Part shown: piece by piece, positions 61,430 to 64,000 of the stretch | Layout of the letters: every line of letters begins with the position of its first letter | How positions within the stretch are numbered: position 1 is the stretch's first letter | Assembly (NCBI RefSeq): GCF_001693385.1 | Contig: NZ_CP016428.1 | Span: 1,550,001-1,614,000, forward strand | Source of the DNA: Bradyrhizobium icense | GTDB lineage: Bacteria > Pseudomonadota > Alphaproteobacteria > Rhizobiales > Xanthobacteraceae | Reading direction: 5' to 3' | Length of the DNA stretch: 64,000 bases | Made by a program: the position numbers and the translations under genes | Notes under the pieces: generated by a model | Seen by the model: the letters and a program-made list of their open reading frames with translations, nothing else | What the model was told of the DNA's origin: nothing | The model's database searches: none

Positions 61430-61506
61430 CGGAGTGTGGCTCAGCCCGGTAGAGCACTGCGTTCGGGACGCAGGGGTCGCAGGTTCGAATCCTGCCACTC
61501 CGACCA
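61430..61506 (+). tRNA. tRNA-Pro (anticodon CGG)
   Basis: A 77-base tRNA with CCA encoded. The acceptor stem is CGGAGTG/CACTCCG, the anticodon arm is CTGCG-TTCGGGA-CGCAG with anticodon CGG, and the T arm is CGCAGGTTCGAATCCTGCC. All stems pair. It decodes proline CCG. It is the attachment site of the integrative element that starts right after it. Confidence 0.97.
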
Positions 61507-62721
61507 GATATCATTAGACTTTTTCTTCTGATTGGTGGTTGTTCCCGAGTCAACCACCGATTCAACCACCGAAACGTATCGGCCCTTTTGGCCAATGGCT
61601 GCCGCCGCCCCCTGCAGATAATCGGGGTGGTGGTGTCCGTAAGTGCCTTGCAGGACCTCTGGAGACATAGCCAGGAACCCTGCCGCCTCCCAGATTGGCA
61701 CACCGCGTTGCATCAGCCAGGTTGCCGCGGTATGGCGAAGGGTGTGTGGAGTTACCCTACCGGCCAAGCCGGCGAGCCCCACGGCCGTTTTGAACCCCTT
61801 CTTTACCGAGGCGATCGGTTTGCCGTTGAATTCGACGAAGCAATCCGCAATCAGCTTCCGGTTCCACCAGCGCCGTAGGTGGGCGAGCAGTCGCGGGGGG
61901 ATCGGCGCTGGGGTCTGACGCTTCTTTGTGGTCCGCTTGCCGATGGCCTTCCGATAGAAAATGCCTCGCTCGAGATCCACGTAAGACCGGCCAGGCACGG
62001 CATAGGGCGATGCGGATGCTATCGCACCGGCTCGCGTGCCGGTGTACAAGCCGATCAAGATGAACCGGGCGATATGACGCAAGGGCCGACGGTTCGTGAT
62101 CATCGGGTCGCCTTTCGACACTCCAGAGTGGATTGTCTGCTTCTCTCGATGCCGCCAACATTGCCATATCAGGGCGGCGGCCTCCTTTCGCGTGAGCCAT
62201 CGGTCGCGCGCCTCGCCCTTGGGCGGTAACGACACGCGCACGACGCCGCGATGAAAGCCCTCCTTCGCATGATGGTTGATCGCAGCGCGTAGTGTCTCAA
62301 GGTCACGGCGGGCACCACCCTGGCTCCCACGATGCTTGACATACCCAGCGCAGGTCTGAGCATTGATCTGCGCGAGCTTCTTACCGCCCCAATACTCGTT
62401 GAGACGCTCGATCCTGGGTCCGATTTCGAACTGATCTCCAGGTTCGCCGATATCGGTCAAATAGATCGACAGCACGTCAGCGCAGTCGATGTCCTCTATG
62501 TCCCGTCTGGTTCGTTCGGGTTGGTACTTGCGTGCAATGTAATCGGCGAGGGCTTGCTCCGCTTCTTGAGGCGGCCTTGTTCCAGTCGCACTCGCAATGC
62601 ATCCTGTGGCGATATGTCGGTCGCCGTCCTTGATGATCCAGACGGCTTGAGCGACGAGCTTTCCGTTCCGATATCGCGGCTTTCGCTTGTATAGGCGAGC
62701 TCCCTTGCTTGGAGGCGGCAT
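61441..62721 (-). CDS. int: Tyrosine recombinase (phage-type integrase)
   Basis: A 426-residue site-specific recombinase. Catalytic residues of the tyrosine family are visible: Arg in IGLYTGTRAGAIAS (about 226-239), HTLRHTAATWLM with His-x-x-Arg (about 325-336), GHHHPDYL (about 366-373) with the second His and Tyr in DYLQG. The N-terminal region (ALYKRKPRYRNGK, then YIARKYQPERTRRDIE) is arm-binding-like. Its last 21 codons (61441-61506) are antisense to the tRNA-Pro gene: EWQDSNLRPLRPERSALPG. So the tail depends on where the element sits. It overlaps a small helix-turn-helix gene at its 5' end. Confidence 0.94.
   Translation of the reverse strand: MPPPSKGARLYKRKPRYRNGKLVAQAVWIIKDGDRHIATGCIASATGTRPPQEAEQALADYIARKYQPERTRRDIEDIDCADVLSIYLTDIGEPGDQFEIGPRIERLNEYWGGKKLAQINAQTCAGYVKHRGSQGGARRDLETLRAAINHHAKEGFHRGVVRVSLPPKGEARDRWLTRKEAAALIWQCWRHREKQTIHSGVSKGDPMITNRRPLRHIARFILIGLYTGTRAGAIASASPYAVPGRSYVDLERGIFYRKAIGKRTTKKRQTPAPIPPRLLAHLRRWWNRKLIADCFVEFNGKPIASVKKGFKTAVGLAGLAGRVTPHTLRHTAATWLMQRGVPIWEAAGFLAMSPEVLQGTYGHHHPDYLQGAAAAIGQKGRYVSVVESVVDSGTTTNQKKKSNDIWSEWQDSNLRPLRPERSALPG
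61450..61506 (+). other. Probable attB/attL core in the 3' part of tRNA-Pro
   Basis: Elements with this kind of integrase usually recombine within the anticodon-to-T-loop part of a tRNA and restore the gene. The tRNA is complete here and the element begins at 61507, so the crossover core lies inside the tRNA 3' half. A duplicate of part of this sequence should mark the other end of the element, outside the window. Confidence 0.6.
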
Positions 62722-62924
62722 AATTCTCTCATCCTTTCAATATGCCGAAGCGTCGTGAAATCCTTTCCTGCGATCCTCTCAATCACCAATCTTCCGCGAG
62801 CGCCTTCTCGGCGCAATCCAGAAGCTGTCATCGATCCGTCGGGGAATGCTATTGTAGCAGCGGTGGACAGTCTAATCGGGGCATCTTGGTCGATGCTGCC
62901 CCGATCAGGCAGCCTGCTTTTCAT
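62496..62924 (-). CDS. Excisionase-like helix-turn-helix protein overlapping int
   Basis: A 142-residue protein whose first 75 residues contain LSTAATIAFPDGSMTASGLR, then REGARGRLVIERIAGKDFTTL and HIERMRELCRL, a pattern I recognise as the small DNA-binding partner of tyrosine recombinases in Bradyrhizobium islands. ATG at 62924. The integrase ATG (62721) falls within the ELCRL codons, so the last 226 bases of this gene are shared with the integrase in another frame. The C-terminal tail is Ser/Pro-rich. It may be a directionality factor; that role is inferred. The N-terminal part does not overlap anything and supports the gene. Confidence 0.68.
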   Translation of the reverse strand: MKSRLPDRGSIDQDAPIRLSTAATIAFPDGSMTASGLRREGARGRLVIERIAGKDFTTLRHIERMRELCRLQARELAYTSESRDIGTESSSLKPSGSSRTATDISPQDALRVRLEQGRLKKRSKPSPITLHASTNPNEPDGT

Positions 62925-62962
62925 CTGGCAACTGTGCCGAAGGTGCAGCTCGGTCTACGATC

Positions 62963-64000
62963 CTACACCGGCAGGGAAAAAGTGTAGGACCGCCTGCGCT
63001 CTCCGTCCGGCCACTTGAACTGATATTTCGGCTTGCTGGATGAAGAGCTTGTAACGATGAGCTTCGAACTGCCAAGCCAATTAAGTACGTCGCGCCGCTC
63101 AGTATCTGTTTCGAACAAGGCGTTGAACGCGTCGACTTTCACAACAAACCTGGCTGGGCCCATCCTCGAGACACGATAACCTGGCTCAACTTCATAGTCG
63201 TCGATGTCATTGCGGCGCCTCAACTTCTCGACGAACTCCTTCAGAGTGGCTTGTGCCGTGGCCAAATCGCGTTCCCGATCAGGAAGCAATGTTTTGGCGT
63301 CGCAAAAGACGTTTTCGATCGCGCTGAAAAGCTCCTCCTTTTTCCAGGGAACGAGCTTAAACTTGATCGCAAGGCGACCGGCTGCGTAGACTACGCCGAA
63401 TTTCCGAGCGACATCTCGTGTAATCGGTTCGTCGTTAGGGGCGGTCACCCGCTTTACGAAGCGATCACGATGCTTGCCCGCGAGCTCCGGCACGTCAACA
63501 TAACCGTCGCACAACTTCTCAAGGTAATCTTCGAATACAGCGCCATGGTTAGCCGCGCACGCTTTCACCATGCTTTCGAATCGCTTTTCTCGCCACGAAG
63601 CGTCGATATGCTCGCCCATCGATCCCGCGAGATCGAAAATGTGAGCCTTCCCCCGCGACAACAACGGGACATCGATCATCCTGACCGCTTCGCCTGTCTG
63701 ACGTGCCCTATGCGTGCTGCGAGCAAGTTCCGCGATCGTTCTTTCCATGGATGTAACCAAGATGACACGCCACTGATTGCAAGATAGCTTCGCCGCAGAA
63801 TGACGAACCTTCTCGGTACCGGCTGCGATGCCGTACGTCATTCCCCGTATTCGTTCGTACTTCGCGGCGTCGGAGCCTTTCATTGTCTCGAAGTCGTCAA
63901 CTCCAATCATGTAGTCGTTGAAGAGTGGAAGGCGTTGTTCGAGTCCTGCCTCTGAAACGTTCCAGGTCATCATTTCTCCGACCGATCCCACGCCGACCAC
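62963..64000 (-). CDS. DUF927-domain protein, 3' part, cut by window end
   Basis: This is the C-terminal 345 residues of a larger protein, with its start outside the window. The segment with SVGEMMTWNVSEAGLEQRLP, DYMIGVDDFETMKGSDAAKY, MTYGIAAGTEKVRHSAA and WRVILVTSMERTIAEL matches DUF927, a P-loop/primase-associated domain on phages and plasmid-like elements. The last third (VPWKKEELFSAIENVFCDAK, VSRMGPARFVVKVDAF) is a winged-helix-like tail of unknown family, ending SYTFSLPV. It probably has a role in replication of the element. It is 38 bases before the small helix-turn-helix gene and reads in the same direction. Confidence 0.75.
   Translation of the reverse strand: MVGVGSVGEMMTWNVSEAGLEQRLPLFNDYMIGVDDFETMKGSDAAKYERIRGMTYGIAAGTEKVRHSAAKLSCNQWRVILVTSMERTIAELARSTHRARQTGEAVRMIDVPLLSRGKAHIFDLAGSMGEHIDASWREKRFESMVKACAANHGAVFEDYLEKLCDGYVDVPELAGKHRDRFVKRVTAPNDEPITRDVARKFGVVYAAGRLAIKFKLVPWKKEELFSAIENVFCDAKTLLPDRERDLATAQATLKEFVEKLRRRNDIDDYEVEPGYRVSRMGPARFVVKVDAFNALFETDTERRDVLNWLGSSKLIVTSSSSSKPKYQFKWPDGERRRSYTFSLPV

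Larger units (their letters stand above)
61507..64000. mobile_element. Left end of an integrative element in tRNA-Pro
   Basis: Integrase next to a tRNA 3' end, a recombination directionality-like helix-turn-helix gene and a primase/helicase-like DUF927 gene form a typical start of a genomic island, ICE or prophage. The element continues past the window end, so its type and cargo cannot be told. Confidence 0.85.

Noticed and set aside
61361..61498. N-terminal extension of the TsaC gene into the tRNA
   Set aside because: The extra residues are translated tRNA antisense; the GTG at 61360 fits the family start.

Overview
The window is chromosomal DNA of an alphaproteobacterium, most likely Bradyrhizobium or a close relative in the Nitrobacteraceae. 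The evidence is the high G+C third-position bias, a CcrM-type GANTC methyltransferase gene, an alphaproteobacterial LexA box (GTTC-N7-GTTC), the DciA-like/mutY neighbourhood, Rhizobiales families such as DUF1236, TIGR02301 and DUF6894, and dispersed palindromic intergenic repeats of the kind common in this group. This is inferred from gene content, not from a database search.

Layout. 1-2437: the start of a DciA-like (DUF721) gene, a higBA-type toxin-antitoxin pair whose toxin looks frameshifted, mutY, and a hotdog thioesterase. 2438-8313: an accessory-looking stretch with a four-module adenylate cyclase/ATPase/TPR protein, a decayed metallo-beta-lactamase-fold gene, and a berberine-bridge-type FAD oxidoreductase. 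8456-13523: an aromatic-ring-monooxygenase-like flavoprotein, two glutathione S-transferases, a LysR regulator, a carboxymuconolactone-decarboxylase-family protein and an NTF2-like protein, which reads as detoxification or catabolism. 13660-24368: core genes including ccrM, ypfJ-type protease, moaB, MarR-GNAT fusion, a LexA-boxed radical SAM gene, rnhB, an ArnT-like glycosyltransferase and a family 4 uracil-DNA glycosylase. 24496-37421: ETF-ubiquinone oxidoreductase, a TPR lipoprotein-like factor, ispE, LysE exporter, polyprenyl diphosphate synthase, a trmN6-like methyltransferase, an S49 peptidase, glyQ-glyS and a methyltransferase. 37671-50513: DUF1236, DUF3096, ppdK, cell wall hydrolase, MFS transporter, AcuI-like reductase, a DUF2339 membrane giant and a dual-specificity phosphatase. 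50642-61360: HD hydrolase-tag-ygfZ operon, dihydroorotase, HAD phosphatase, Nudix genes, a SRAP protein, and a tsaC-FAD oxidoreductase-GNAT-Nudix operon.

61430-64000: a tRNA-Pro(CGG) gene occupied by an integrative element. The tyrosine recombinase gene runs backwards into the tRNA and takes its last 21 codons from tRNA antisense sequence. A small helix-turn-helix gene overlaps the recombinase gene by 226 bases in another frame. Next comes a DUF927-like gene cut by the window end. This is the most likely place for cargo of unknown function.

Intergenic regions carry at least four families of inverted-repeat elements. In one family (five copies), three copies supply the stop codon of the adjacent gene. 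Two small genes easily missed by annotation were found: a 51-residue protein at 17267-17422 translationally coupled to the MarR-GNAT gene, and a 32-residue membrane peptide at 32138-32236 with a good ribosome binding site. DNA repair and SOS-type genes (mutY, radical SAM, udg, tag, SRAP) are frequent in the window but lie in separate transcription units.
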